A stretch of DNA of 64,000 nucleotides from Bradyrhizobium sp. (GTDB lineage Bacteria > Pseudomonadota > Alphaproteobacteria > Rhizobiales > Xanthobacteraceae), in the NCBI RefSeq assembly GCF_027451485.1, contig NZ_DAIDJE010000114.1:1-64000 (forward strand), given 5' to 3'. The notes under the pieces are model-generated. The model saw nothing but the letters and a program-made list of their open reading frames with translations. It did not search any database and was not told where the DNA came from. Below, piece after piece: positions 17,723 to 26,238 of the stretch. The stretch's first letter is position 1; each line of letters begins with the position of its first letter. The translations under genes and the position numbers were made by a program.

Positions 17723-19078
17723 ATGAATACGAAGGAGTTGCGCCAGCAAATGAGACGGGGCGTGTCGCGTCGGAGCTTGCTTCAGGCCGGAGCCGGTCTG
17801 GCGGGCGGCGCCCTGTTGCCGACTTCAATGGTCATGCCGGTCTATGCCGAGGACCATGCGGCGATCGGCACCTATCCAGCCGGCTCGTCGGGCTCTTCCG
17901 TATTCATCGGAATCTCCGTCCCCCGCACCGGGACGTATGCAGTGCAAGGAGAGGATGAGCTCAAGGGCTATCAGCTCGCGATCGAACACATCAACAGCGG
18001 CAACGAACTGATCAAGAAGATCTCGCCGAAAACCACCAAGGGCGTGCTCGGCAAGGAACTGAAGTTTGGTGTCGCCGACTCCGCCGCCAAGCCGAACGAA
18101 GCGGTGCAAGCGCAACAGCGCTTCATCAGCGAGAACAAGGCGATCATGATCACCGGCGGCACGTCCAGCGCGGTGGCGGTAGCGCTGAACAAGCTGGCGC
18201 AGCGCGAGAAGGTCCTCTTTGTCTGCGGCATCTCCGGCTCCAACGACACGACCGGCAAGGATTGCGTGCGCTACGGCTTCCGCCAGAATTTCTTCGGTCA
18301 GACCGCCGCGGCGGCGATTGCGCCGGTGCTGGTCAAGCAGTTCGGAAAGAACAAGAAGGCAGCCTATCTGACGCCGGACTACACCTACGGCCACACCGTC
18401 ACCAAGTCGATGCAGGATCACCTCTCGGAGGCGGGCTGGACTACGGTTACCAACCAGGTTTCACCTTTGGGCGCGCCGGATTACTCGTCCTATCTCCTCA
18501 ACGTCGCGAACTCCGGCGCCGACGTGCTGATCAACGTCAACTGGGGCCATGACGCAGTTCTCTCGATCCAGCAGGCGAAGCAGTTCGGCGTGCTCGACAA
18601 GATGAAGCTGGTCGTTCCCTATCAGGTGCCGTTCGTCGCGCGCGAAACCGGGGGCCTTATGCAGGGCGTCTATGCAGCAACTGACTATTGGTGGACGATC
18701 GAGGACAAATACCCGCTCGCCAAGATGTTCAACGATGAGTTCAGCAAGAAGTACGGCTACAAACCGGAATGGGGCGCCGAGAATGCCTACATCAGCTTTG
18801 CGCACTGGGCGCGGATGGTCGAGGAAGCCGGCACCTTCTACCCGCCGGATGTAATCAAGACCTATGAGAAGGGCGAAACTCTCCCCTCCTTCGTCGGCGA
18901 CGTCCACTATCGCGCCGAAGATCACCAATGCATACGCCCTGTGATCATCGTCAGGGGCAAGATGGACAAGGACATGAAGAACAAGGAAGACTATTACGAC
19001 ATCATAGAGATCGTCCCCGGCGAGGGACTGATGCAGAAGCCCGACGCCTTCGGCTGCCATCTCGGCGATTATACTTGA
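17723..19078 (+). CDS. ABC transporter substrate-binding protein, branched-chain amino-acid/amide type, Tat-exported
   Basis: The start at 17723 has a strong GGAGGAGA ribosome-binding site. The 451-residue precursor carries a twin-arginine signal: SRRSLLQAGAGLAGGALL follows R16-R17, with cleavage expected near VYAED. The mature part is a Peripla_BP_6-type fold with IGISVPRTGTYAVQGEDELK, ITGGTSSAVAVALNK and YLTPDYTYGHTVTKSM. Such proteins deliver branched-chain amino acids, amides or aromatic compounds to LivHMGF-type importers. The permeases and ATPases follow directly. The substrate is not determinable by eye. Confidence 0.9.
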   Translation: MNTKELRQQMRRGVSRRSLLQAGAGLAGGALLPTSMVMPVYAEDHAAIGTYPAGSSGSSVFIGISVPRTGTYAVQGEDELKGYQLAIEHINSGNELIKKISPKTTKGVLGKELKFGVADSAAKPNEAVQAQQRFISENKAIMITGGTSSAVAVALNKLAQREKVLFVCGISGSNDTTGKDCVRYGFRQNFFGQTAAAAIAPVLVKQFGKNKKAAYLTPDYTYGHTVTKSMQDHLSEAGWTTVTNQVSPLGAPDYSSYLLNVANSGADVLINVNWGHDAVLSIQQAKQFGVLDKMKLVVPYQVPFVARETGGLMQGVYAATDYWWTIEDKYPLAKMFNDEFSKKYGYKPEWGAENAYISFAHWARMVEEAGTFYPPDVIKTYEKGETLPSFVGDVHYRAEDHQCIRPVIIVRGKMDKDMKNKEDYYDIIEIVPGEGLMQKPDAFGCHLGDYT

Positions 19079-19094
19079 GTTCGTTATCACAGCG

Positions 19095-19127
19095 ACGCCG
19101 TGGGCAGATCGACACTGCCCACGGCGT
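19095..19127 (+). terminator. Strong intergenic hairpin after the substrate-binding protein gene
   Basis: A perfect 13-bp stem (ACGCCGTGGGCAG, 19095-19107, with 19115-19127) with a 7-base loop lies 17 bases after the stop codon and 41 bases before the permease gene. It is followed by TGCTTTGTG, a weak T tract. Such hairpins after binding-protein genes commonly stabilise that part of the message and reduce read-through to the permeases. Confidence 0.7.
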
Positions 19128-19167
19128 TGCTTTGTGTCTGACGATCCGCGAAAGCGTGGATTGATTT

Positions 19168-20043
19168 ATGATTAACTGGCCAAATTTCGTCTCGCAGCTT
19201 TTCAACGGGCTGGCGCTCGGCGCGCTGCTCGCGCTCATCAGCTCCGGCTTGACGATCATCTATGGCACGCTCGGCGTTCTTAACCTCGCGCATGGCGCGA
19301 TGTTCATGCTTGGCGGCTACGCCGGGTACGTCGCTTTTGGATATACGCATTCCTTCATCATTGCCGTCATCGCCGGCTCCCTTTTCGTGATGGTGGTTGG
19401 CATCGTGATGGAGCGCGTCATCATCCGGCACTTCTATCAGCGCCCGCACGAAGATCAGCTGCTGGTGACCTTTGGTCTCGGCATCTGCTTCGTCGAGATC
19501 GTGCGCCTCCTGTTCGGCAGCCAGTCGCAGATGGTGCCTCCGCCATCCATGTTGCAGGGCATCACCTCGCTCGGCTTCATGTTTTATCCGACCTACCGCC
19601 TCGCGGTTGTCGGCATCGTTGCCGTCGCTCTCAGCGTCCTGTTCATCGTGCTGTACCGCACCAGACTGGGGATGATCGTCCGCGCCGGGATCGAAGATTC
19701 AGTCATGGTCGATTCGCTCGGCATCAACGTCTTCCGCGTTTTCATGATCGTGTTCGGGATTGGCGCGATGGCGGCGGGCTTTGCCGGCATCATCAACGCG
19801 CCCGTGGTGTCGCTGACGCCGGGCGTCGGCGACGACATCCTGGTGGAGACCTTCGTTGTGGTGGTGATCGGCGGTGTCGGCTCATTCCCCGGCGCGATTC
19901 TCGGCGGCCTGATCGCAGGCGAAATCATCAGTATCACCTCCATGTTCAACCCGAGCTATGCCTACGTCATGTTGTTTGCTGCAATGACGCTTGTGCTGGT
20001 GCTACGGCCGCACGGCCTGCTTGGTACACAGGGCCGCGAATGA
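19168..20043 (+). CDS. Branched-chain amino-acid type ABC transporter permease (LivH family)
   Basis: The 291-residue membrane protein has about eight hydrophobic segments and the LivH hallmarks LALGALLALISSGLTIIYGT, LNLAHGAMFMLGGY and GGVGSFPGAILGGLIAGEI. It forms half of the transmembrane channel of the importer with the LivM-like part of the next gene. The gene ends 13 bases before the fused permease-ATPase start. Confidence 0.92.
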   Translation: MINWPNFVSQLFNGLALGALLALISSGLTIIYGTLGVLNLAHGAMFMLGGYAGYVAFGYTHSFIIAVIAGSLFVMVVGIVMERVIIRHFYQRPHEDQLLVTFGLGICFVEIVRLLFGSQSQMVPPPSMLQGITSLGFMFYPTYRLAVVGIVAVALSVLFIVLYRTRLGMIVRAGIEDSVMVDSLGINVFRVFMIVFGIGAMAAGFAGIINAPVVSLTPGVGDDILVETFVVVVIGGVGSFPGAILGGLIAGEIISITSMFNPSYAYVMLFAAMTLVLVLRPHGLLGTQGRE

Positions 20044-20056
20044 GAGCGCTTTTGTC

Positions 20057-21925
20057 ATGCTGAAACAGCGACCCTTCCTGATCGAAGCCCTGACGGCAGC
20101 CGGACTGATCGCCGCGCCGTTTCTGTTGCCGCTGATCGGCTTTGCGCCCAATACCGCCAACCGGATTCTGGTCTGGGGCCTGTTCGGGCTCGGCTTCGAT
20201 ATTCTCTTCGGTTTCACTGGCCTGTTGTCGTTCGGCCAGTCGGCATTTTACGGCACGGGCGGCTTTGTCGCCGCGTACCTCCTGACCCAGGCTGGATTTC
20301 CCAATGTCGTGCTGGCGCTCATCATCGGCATGATTGCAGCGGCGGCTGTCGGCTACCTGGTCGGCCTGATCGCGTTGCGCCGCACCGGCATCTACTTCGC
20401 CATGATCACCGTTGCCATCGCGGAGGTGTTCTTCTTCGTCGAATTCAATCCCCTGGCGGACTGGACGGGTGGTGAGAACGGATTGCCGGGCGTGCCGACA
20501 CCGAGCTTCAATCTCGGCTTCACCACGATTCATTTCACGAGCGGCTGGTCGCTCTACCCATTCCTGGCGTTCTGCTACTTCGTTGGAATCGTCGTCGCGC
20601 TGCGTATTGTGCGTTCTCCGGTTGGCGCCGTCTTCCGCGCCATCCGCGACAATCCGCTGCGCGCGACCGCGGTCGGCCATAACATCCACGGCTATAAGCT
20701 GACGGCCTTCGTGATTGCCGCGGCCTATGCCGGATTTGCCGGCGGCCTGCTTGGCGTCCTGCAGGCGTTCATGCCGCCTGATGCCTTTACGTTCGATACC
20801 TCCGGACAACTCGTGATGCAGACGGCGATCGGCGGCCGCGCAACGCTGTTTGGCCCCCTGGTCGGCGCGGCCGTGTGGCTTTCCTTGCAGGATTTCCTGC
20901 AAGCTACTCTCGGGCTGGGTGCTGCCTGGAAGCTCGTGCTCGGCATCGTGTTCGTGCTGCTGGTCTGCTTTCTCCGGAATGGGATCATCGGCGGCATCGC
21001 GACCCTCTACGACGTTGCAACCGGCAAGCGTTCTGCTTCGCTGTCGAAGGAGGCGCTCCCCGCCACGAGCGAACCTGCCCGAGAAGAGCCTGTCGCCGAG
21101 GCGCGTCCTGCGCCGCAGCCGGATACGCCGCCGTTGCATCTTGAGGATCGAAACCCAGCCGAGCCCATCCTGCAAGCGAAGGGTCTGACCAAGCGTTACG
21201 GCGGCCTGGTCGCCAATAGCGATATCGACTTTACGGTCAACCGGGGCGAGTTGCGCGGCATCATCGGCCCAAACGGCGCCGGCAAGTCGACTTTCTTCAA
21301 GATGCTGACCTGTGAAGTTCCTCCGAGCTCCGGCACCATCCTGTTCGAGGGCCGCGATATCACCGGGATGACGGTCACCGATGTCTGCCAGCTGGGCTTG
21401 ACCAAGAGCTATCAGGTCAATCAACTGTTCGCAGGCCTTACCGTCCGCGAAAACCTAACCATCGCAGCGCTTTCCGCGTTGCGGGGCAAATTTCGCCTCG
21501 ACCTGTTCCGGACGATCCAGAACATCCCCGGGCTCCCCGAACGCGTGGAGCAAACGCTCGATCTGGTCAATTTGACGTCACGGCCGGATACTCCGGTTTC
21601 AGAGCTCGCCTATGGCGAAAAGCGGCGCCTGGAAATCGGGCTCGCGCTCGCCACCTCGCCGAGCCTGCTGCTGCTGGATGAGCCGCTTGCCGGCATGAGC
21701 CCGCGCGAGCGGGTGGAAACGGTGAAGCTGCTCAAATCGATCAGCCAGGGCCGCACCATGATCATCATCGACCACGACATGGACGCGCTGTTCGAACTCG
21801 CCGAGCGCGTAACGGTGCTGCAAGAGGGCCGCGTGCTGGTGGAGGGAACGCCCCAGGAGATCAAGAACAACACGACCGTCCAGGAGGCTTATCTGGGCGG
21901 GGTGCACGGAGTGCTCGCCGCATGA
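20057..21925 (+). CDS. Fused ABC transporter permease (LivM) and ATP-binding protein (LivG)
   Basis: The start at ATG 20057 (MLKQRPFLIEALTAAG) gives 622 residues; an upstream in-frame ATG lies inside the LivH gene. Residues 1 to about 330 are a LivM-like permease (GFTGLLSFGQSAFYGTGGF). An Ala/Pro/Glu-rich linker covers about 330-370, and the rest is a LivG-type ATPase with Walker A GPNGAGKS near residue 403, an atypical signature loop LAYGEKRRLEIGLA and Walker B LLLLDEP. The fusion fixes a 1:1 ratio of LivM and LivG. It overlaps the following ATPase gene by 4 bases. Confidence 0.92.
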   Translation: MLKQRPFLIEALTAAGLIAAPFLLPLIGFAPNTANRILVWGLFGLGFDILFGFTGLLSFGQSAFYGTGGFVAAYLLTQAGFPNVVLALIIGMIAAAAVGYLVGLIALRRTGIYFAMITVAIAEVFFFVEFNPLADWTGGENGLPGVPTPSFNLGFTTIHFTSGWSLYPFLAFCYFVGIVVALRIVRSPVGAVFRAIRDNPLRATAVGHNIHGYKLTAFVIAAAYAGFAGGLLGVLQAFMPPDAFTFDTSGQLVMQTAIGGRATLFGPLVGAAVWLSLQDFLQATLGLGAAWKLVLGIVFVLLVCFLRNGIIGGIATLYDVATGKRSASLSKEALPATSEPAREEPVAEARPAPQPDTPPLHLEDRNPAEPILQAKGLTKRYGGLVANSDIDFTVNRGELRGIIGPNGAGKSTFFKMLTCEVPPSSGTILFEGRDITGMTVTDVCQLGLTKSYQVNQLFAGLTVRENLTIAALSALRGKFRLDLFRTIQNIPGLPERVEQTLDLVNLTSRPDTPVSELAYGEKRRLEIGLALATSPSLLLLDEPLAGMSPRERVETVKLLKSISQGRTMIIIDHDMDALFELAERVTVLQEGRVLVEGTPQEIKNNTTVQEAYLGGVHGVLAA

Positions 21926-22620
21926 GCTTGCTCGAAGTCAATGGCTTGAACAGCTATTATGGGGATTCCCATATCCTCTTCGATGTCTCCATGCGGGTCG
22001 AGCGCAACGAGGTGGTGGCGTTATTGGGCCGCAACGGCGCCGGCAAGAGCACGACGCTGAAAAGCCTGATGGGCGTGGTGACGCCGAGGGCCGGTTCGAT
22101 TGTCTTTGATGGCGCCGATGTGGCGGGCCGAAAGAGCCACAAGATCGCCCAGGCCGGTATGCAGCTCGTCCACGAGGAACGCCGCATCTTCGGCAGCCTG
22201 AGCGTCGAGGAAAATCTCGTGCTCGCCGGAATTACCGCTTCCAAGCGTTGGCCGCTGGAGCGGATCTACGAGATGTTTCCTCGCCTGAAGGAGCGCCGGG
22301 CCAATCGCGGCACCGACCTTTCGGGCGGCGAGCAGCAGATGCTCGCCATCGCCCGCGCCCTGATCCGCGATCCAAAGATCATTCTGCTCGATGAGCCGTT
22401 CGAGGGCCTGGCACCGGTCATCGTGCGGGATCTCATGACCGCATGCCGCAATCTGGCCGCCGCCGGTCAGACCATCGTTCTGGTTGAACAGAACCTTGCC
22501 GCGACCCTTGCGCTCGCCCAGCGCATCTACATCATCAACAATGGACATATCGTTCACGAGGGGCCAGCGCAGGAGATCAAGGCGCAGCCTGAGGTTCTGC
22601 AACGATATCTCGGAGTTTAG
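21922..22620 (+). CDS. Branched-chain amino-acid type ABC transporter ATP-binding protein (LivF family)
   Basis: The 232-residue ATPase has Walker A GRNGAGKS near residue 36, signature LSGGEQQMLAIARAL and Walker B IILLDEPFEGLAP. It is the second nucleotide-binding subunit of the importer. The ATGA-type overlap (21922-21925) couples it to the fused permease-ATPase. The gene ends 25 bases from the convergent HIT gene. Confidence 0.93.
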   Translation: MSLLEVNGLNSYYGDSHILFDVSMRVERNEVVALLGRNGAGKSTTLKSLMGVVTPRAGSIVFDGADVAGRKSHKIAQAGMQLVHEERRIFGSLSVEENLVLAGITASKRWPLERIYEMFPRLKERRANRGTDLSGGEQQMLAIARALIRDPKIILLDEPFEGLAPVIVRDLMTACRNLAAAGQTIVLVEQNLAATLALAQRIYIINNGHIVHEGPAQEIKAQPEVLQRYLGV

Positions 22621-22645
22621 GCCCGGTCGGGTTGATTGCCTGAGC

Positions 22646-23071
22646 TCAGCTCCCTAGTACGGTGGTCAGGCGCGTCGCGTGTTCCTGCAGCGCCGCGGCT
22701 TCCGCTTTGTGGGTTTGAGCCGGCAACAGCGCGACCCCCGCCCTGACCGGCATCACATGCATATGCAGGTGAAAGACGACCTGGCCGCTGGCCGGCTCGC
22801 TGAATTGCTGGATGATGATCCCGTCGGCTCCAAACGCCTGCATTGCCGCTGCCGCTATCCGTTTCGCCGACCGGGCGACTTCCGCAAAATCCTCCTCGGA
22901 AACATCAAGGATACCGCGCGCCGGTGCTTTTGGAATGACCAGCGTATGCCCCGGCGATCGCGGCATAATGTCGAGAAAAGCAAAGGTGCGATCGGTCTCA
23001 TAGACCTTGAAACAGGGAATTTCGCCGCGCAGGATCCTTGCGAAGATGTTCCGATCGTCATAGGCCGTCAT
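22646..23071 (-). CDS. HIT family protein
   Basis: The 141-residue protein contains the histidine-triad motif HLHMHVMPV, with H101, H103 and H105. MPRSPGHTLVIPKAPARGIL is typical of the Hint branch. HIT proteins hydrolyse nucleoside phosphoramidates or adenylates. The gene lies convergent to the LivF gene and divergent from prmC, so it is outside the transporter operon. Confidence 0.9.
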   Translation of the reverse strand: MTAYDDRNIFARILRGEIPCFKVYETDRTFAFLDIMPRSPGHTLVIPKAPARGILDVSEEDFAEVARSAKRIAAAAMQAFGADGIIIQQFSEPASGQVVFHLHMHVMPVRAGVALLPAQTHKAEAAALQEHATRLTTVLGS

Positions 23072-23191
23072 TTGTCATTCCCGGCTGGAATCTAGCGGAA
23101 TTTTACGAAGAGCATTCGCTGTGCCTCCATGCAAGCAATATCGACGCTGCAGGCCCTATCGGCCAACAACTGCCCCGGCGGCCGCCAAAGG

Positions 23192-24079
23192 ATGCACGTG
23201 ACAAGCCGGTTTGATGGACAGACTGTCGAAGATGCACGGCGTTCGCTGGCGTCCCATCTGAAATCCGCCAGCATCGCTTCGGCCGAGCTCGACGCCCGCT
23301 TATTGGTTGGGGAGGCGCTTGGGCTGGATCTGACGGGCATGATCGCCAGGGCAAGCCGCCGGCTCACGCCGGATGAGGCACGTCGCATCGAACAATTCGC
23401 GGCGCGGCGCCTGGCCGGGGAGCCGGTCGCCCGCATTCTCGGCGTCAAGGAATTTTGGGGACTTTCCTTGCAGCTTTCTCCGGCAACTCTGGTGCCGCGG
23501 CCCGATACCGAAACTGTTGTCGAACTCGCCCTCGAACTGGGGCGCAGCGAACTTGGTATCCAGCCACGCCGCATCCTCGATGTCGGCACCGGATCCGGCG
23601 CAATCCTGCTGGCGCTCTTGTCCGAATGGCGCGAGGCGACCGGTGTCGGCACCGACATCAGCCCGGCGGCGTTGCAGACCGCACAAGCTAACGCCGGGCG
23701 CCTCGGTTTTGCGTCGCGGGCGGTGTTCGTCGCCTGCGACTACACGGCAGCGCTGTCGGGAACATTCGACCTGATCGTGTCCAACCCGCCGTATATCCGC
23801 TCGACGGACATCGAGGAACTTGAGCCCGAAGTACGCGACTATGACCCGCGTGCCGCGCTGGACGGCGGAGCAGACGGCCTTGATGCCTATCGCAGGATCG
23901 TTGCCGACTCGGCCCGTCTGCTCGCGCCGGGAGGGGCCCTGATCGTGGAAGCCGGATGCGGCCAAAGCGGCCCTATTTCGCAATTGATCGCGGCATCAGG
24001 GTTAATGCCGGTAAGCCCGCCGAAGGCCGATTTGGCGGGAATCCCCCGGGCCGTTGCAAGCCGGAAACCGTCCCGATAA
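23192..24079 (+). CDS. prmC: Peptide chain release factor N5-glutamine methyltransferase
   Basis: The 295-residue product carries the catalytic NPPY motif in FDLIVSNPPYIRSTDIEELE, SAM motif ILDVGTGSGAILLALL, and the N-terminal PrmC region ASIASAELDARLLVGEALGL. PrmC methylates the GGQ glutamine of release factors. ATG 23192 has AAAGGA just upstream; GTG 23198 and ATG 23129 are alternatives. It is separated from prfA by about 6.8 kb of unrelated genes. Confidence 0.92.
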   Translation: MHVTSRFDGQTVEDARRSLASHLKSASIASAELDARLLVGEALGLDLTGMIARASRRLTPDEARRIEQFAARRLAGEPVARILGVKEFWGLSLQLSPATLVPRPDTETVVELALELGRSELGIQPRRILDVGTGSGAILLALLSEWREATGVGTDISPAALQTAQANAGRLGFASRAVFVACDYTAALSGTFDLIVSNPPYIRSTDIEELEPEVRDYDPRAALDGGADGLDAYRRIVADSARLLAPGGALIVEAGCGQSGPISQLIAASGLMPVSPPKADLAGIPRAVASRKPSR

Positions 24080-24599
24080 AGCCTGATGGGAATGCAAAAA
24101 AACCTCTTGGAATATTGCCCCGGAGCGACTACGTTCCGGTCAACATCAGTCCAGGGTTACTGGCCCCGTAGACGGATACGGGTTGAGGCCAGAGTTCTCG
24201 AAACGAGAGCCAGCCCCGGGTAAAAGGTTCCAAAACGCAGGTCCTTTTGAGCGCGATGGCTCGGCAAGCTGCGCTGCTCCCGACCGCAAAGTGAACGAAA
24301 GCCTGATATTGCGCTTGAATAATCACGCTCGAAACCGGTGCTTGTTTTGGCAGGCGGACTGACTTGATGCGGCCGGCGGTGCATGCCGGGCTGATGGGGA
24401 ACGCGTCTTTTGTTGACTGCGACGTACAGCAAATCTGTAGGGAAATAGGCGGCTTCGGTACGGTGCGCGATCAAGACACGCGGGCTGGGATCAGGCGGCG
24501 CGTCAGAAGTGGAAGAAAACGTGAATGCTCCCGAGCCCGCCGATAGCGGCGCGAGGGGGGCGAGACAGGGCAATTTTAGGGCTGGATTAAAGGCACGAT
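24080..24599 (+). other. 520-base non-coding stretch upstream of the DUF4167 gene, possible long leader
   Basis: No convincing gene is present; a 60-codon frame at 24364-24546 has no ribosome-binding site and no protein-like composition. Small inverted repeats are visible, including TCTCGAAACGAGA (stem TCTCG/CGAGA, loop AAA, near 24196-24208). The stretch ends directly at the DUF4167 start. It could hold a promoter and a long 5' leader, or a small RNA. I cannot match it to a known RNA family. Confidence 0.4.
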
Positions 24600-25334
24600 A
24601 TGAGAAACGGTCAAAACAACAAGCGGATGCGTAACCGGAACAATAATAACAATAATAACCGGCGCGGCCAAAACCCGATGACGCGGGTGTTCGAATCTAA
24701 CGGGCCGGATATCAAGATCCGCGGTACTGCGTCCCATGTTGCCGAGAAATATCTGCAACTGGCGCGTGATGCGCGCTCCTCCGGCGACCCTGTCGCCGCG
24801 GAAAATTATTATCAGCACGCCGAACATTACTTCCGCCTGATTGCCGCGGCCCAGGAACAATTCCGCCAGAATCAGCCGCAGCCTCGGCCGGATGCCGAGG
24901 TGATCTCGGAGGAAAGTGACGAGGAGGATGGGTTCTCGAGCTTCGGCCAGGAGCCGGGATTCGTCCCACAGCAACAGCAGCCGTTCGTGCCGCGCGATCG
25001 TGACAATGCCGGCCAGCGCGATCACCAGCAATCCTATCAACCGCGCGATCGCGAGCAGCACCAGCCGCGCGAACATCGCGAGCAGCGCAGCCAGCCGCAA
25101 TATCAGGCGCAGCCGCAACCTTCCGTGCCGGATGGTGGCGGCGTCGATCGCCTGCCCTCCTTCATCACCGGACCTCAGCCTCAGATGAATGGCGGCCACG
25201 GCGGCTTCGAAGGCAATGGCGGCGAACGCGAGCGGTTTCCGCGCCGTCGCCGCCGCCCGCATGGGCCGCGTCCGGAAGCCGTTGCCGCTGCACCGGCCGC
25301 GCCTAGTGACGATTTCAATTCGGGCAGCGAGTAG
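24600..25334 (+). CDS. DUF4167 domain protein, N/Q-rich
   Basis: The 244-residue protein begins with an Arg/Asn-rich tail including a run of seven Asn, encoded by an AAT/AAC microsatellite near 24642-24660. The DUF4167 core follows: SHVAEKYLQLARDARSSGDP, then AAENYYQHAEHYFRLIAAAQ. The rest is Gln/Pro/Arg-rich and disordered, ending with RFPRRRRRPHGPRPE. Composition suggests nucleic-acid binding, but the function is not established. Genes of this family are commonly found next to prmC in alphaproteobacteria, as here. Confidence 0.88.
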   Translation: MRNGQNNKRMRNRNNNNNNNRRGQNPMTRVFESNGPDIKIRGTASHVAEKYLQLARDARSSGDPVAAENYYQHAEHYFRLIAAAQEQFRQNQPQPRPDAEVISEESDEEDGFSSFGQEPGFVPQQQQPFVPRDRDNAGQRDHQQSYQPRDREQHQPREHREQRSQPQYQAQPQPSVPDGGGVDRLPSFITGPQPQMNGGHGGFEGNGGERERFPRRRRRPHGPRPEAVAAAPAAPSDDFNSGSE

Positions 25335-25377
25335 CTGAGTCCCCGAGTTTTCTTGCGCCGGACTTAGGGTAAGGCTT

Positions 25378-26121
25378 CTATCTGTCATCCCGCTGGAATG
25401 ACGACGGCACCAATACCGGCGGCAGCGCCGGTATGAGGCGCGTTCGCTCCCGGTGCGCCGGGATCGCGCGATACACCTGCTTGGTCGCTTCAACGATATG
25501 AACGCCCGCAAACGGCATCGATATAGCCGCTCCGATGCGCTCCCACGCCATCGCCGAGCGTAAAAACCAGCCGGCTCCGACTGGCGGCACAAACAAGGCC
25601 TCGCCCCAGCCAATTGGCGTGAACCAAGTCTGGCGCAATAACTGCGTGATCTGCGAGCGTGAATAGGGCCGGCCGTGGCCGAACGGCGTGTTGTCGGTGC
25701 GCGTCCACACTCCCCGCCGGTTCGGAATCACCGCCATCATCCGGCCCGAAGGCGCGAGCACCCGCCATACCTCGCGCAACAGCCCCTCGGGGTCGTCACA
25801 CATTTCCAGCGCATGAACCAGCAGGATACGGTCGACGGCGGAGTCCGGCAGCGGCAGCGAAAATTCGTCAACGAGCGCCGCGAGCGTCGGCCGCGATGTC
25901 GGCCATTTCAGCACGCCCTGCGCAGCCGGCATGAAGGCAATGCAGCGTTCTGACGAATCGCGAAACAGGCCGAGATAGGGCGTGGGGTAACCGATCCCGA
26001 GCACGCGCTGGCCTTCGGCATCCGGCCAACGGGCGCGAATGCCGCGGTTGATCAGTCGGCGCGCCACGATGCCGAGGCGCTGCGAATAGAAATCCCTCAA
26101 ATCGATGACATCGATCGACAT
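25378..26121 (-). CDS. SAM-dependent methyltransferase domain protein
   Basis: The 247-residue protein begins MSIDVIDLRDFYSQRLGIVA, has a weak SAM-binding loop VLGIGYPTPYLGLF, then the class I core AVDRILLVHALEMCDDPEGL and LREVWRVLAPSGRMMAVIPN. A family of this type lies divergent from gloB in many rhizobia, and the arrangement is the same here. The substrate is unknown. The usual GxGxG is reduced to GIGYPTPY, so catalytic competence is not certain. Confidence 0.78.
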   Translation of the reverse strand: MSIDVIDLRDFYSQRLGIVARRLINRGIRARWPDAEGQRVLGIGYPTPYLGLFRDSSERCIAFMPAAQGVLKWPTSRPTLAALVDEFSLPLPDSAVDRILLVHALEMCDDPEGLLREVWRVLAPSGRMMAVIPNRRGVWTRTDNTPFGHGRPYSRSQITQLLRQTWFTPIGWGEALFVPPVGAGWFLRSAMAWERIGAAISMPFAGVHIVEATKQVYRAIPAHRERTRLIPALPPVLVPSSFQRDDR

Positions 26122-26238
26122 AAGGGCAACCTACCACGGCAAGCCCGGCAATTGGGCCCGCAATCGCGCATTGCTCATTCGGCGTTAACGCCCTATTTCA
26201 GGGCTAAAGGAAGCGCCTGTCAGAAAACCGGAGGTATC

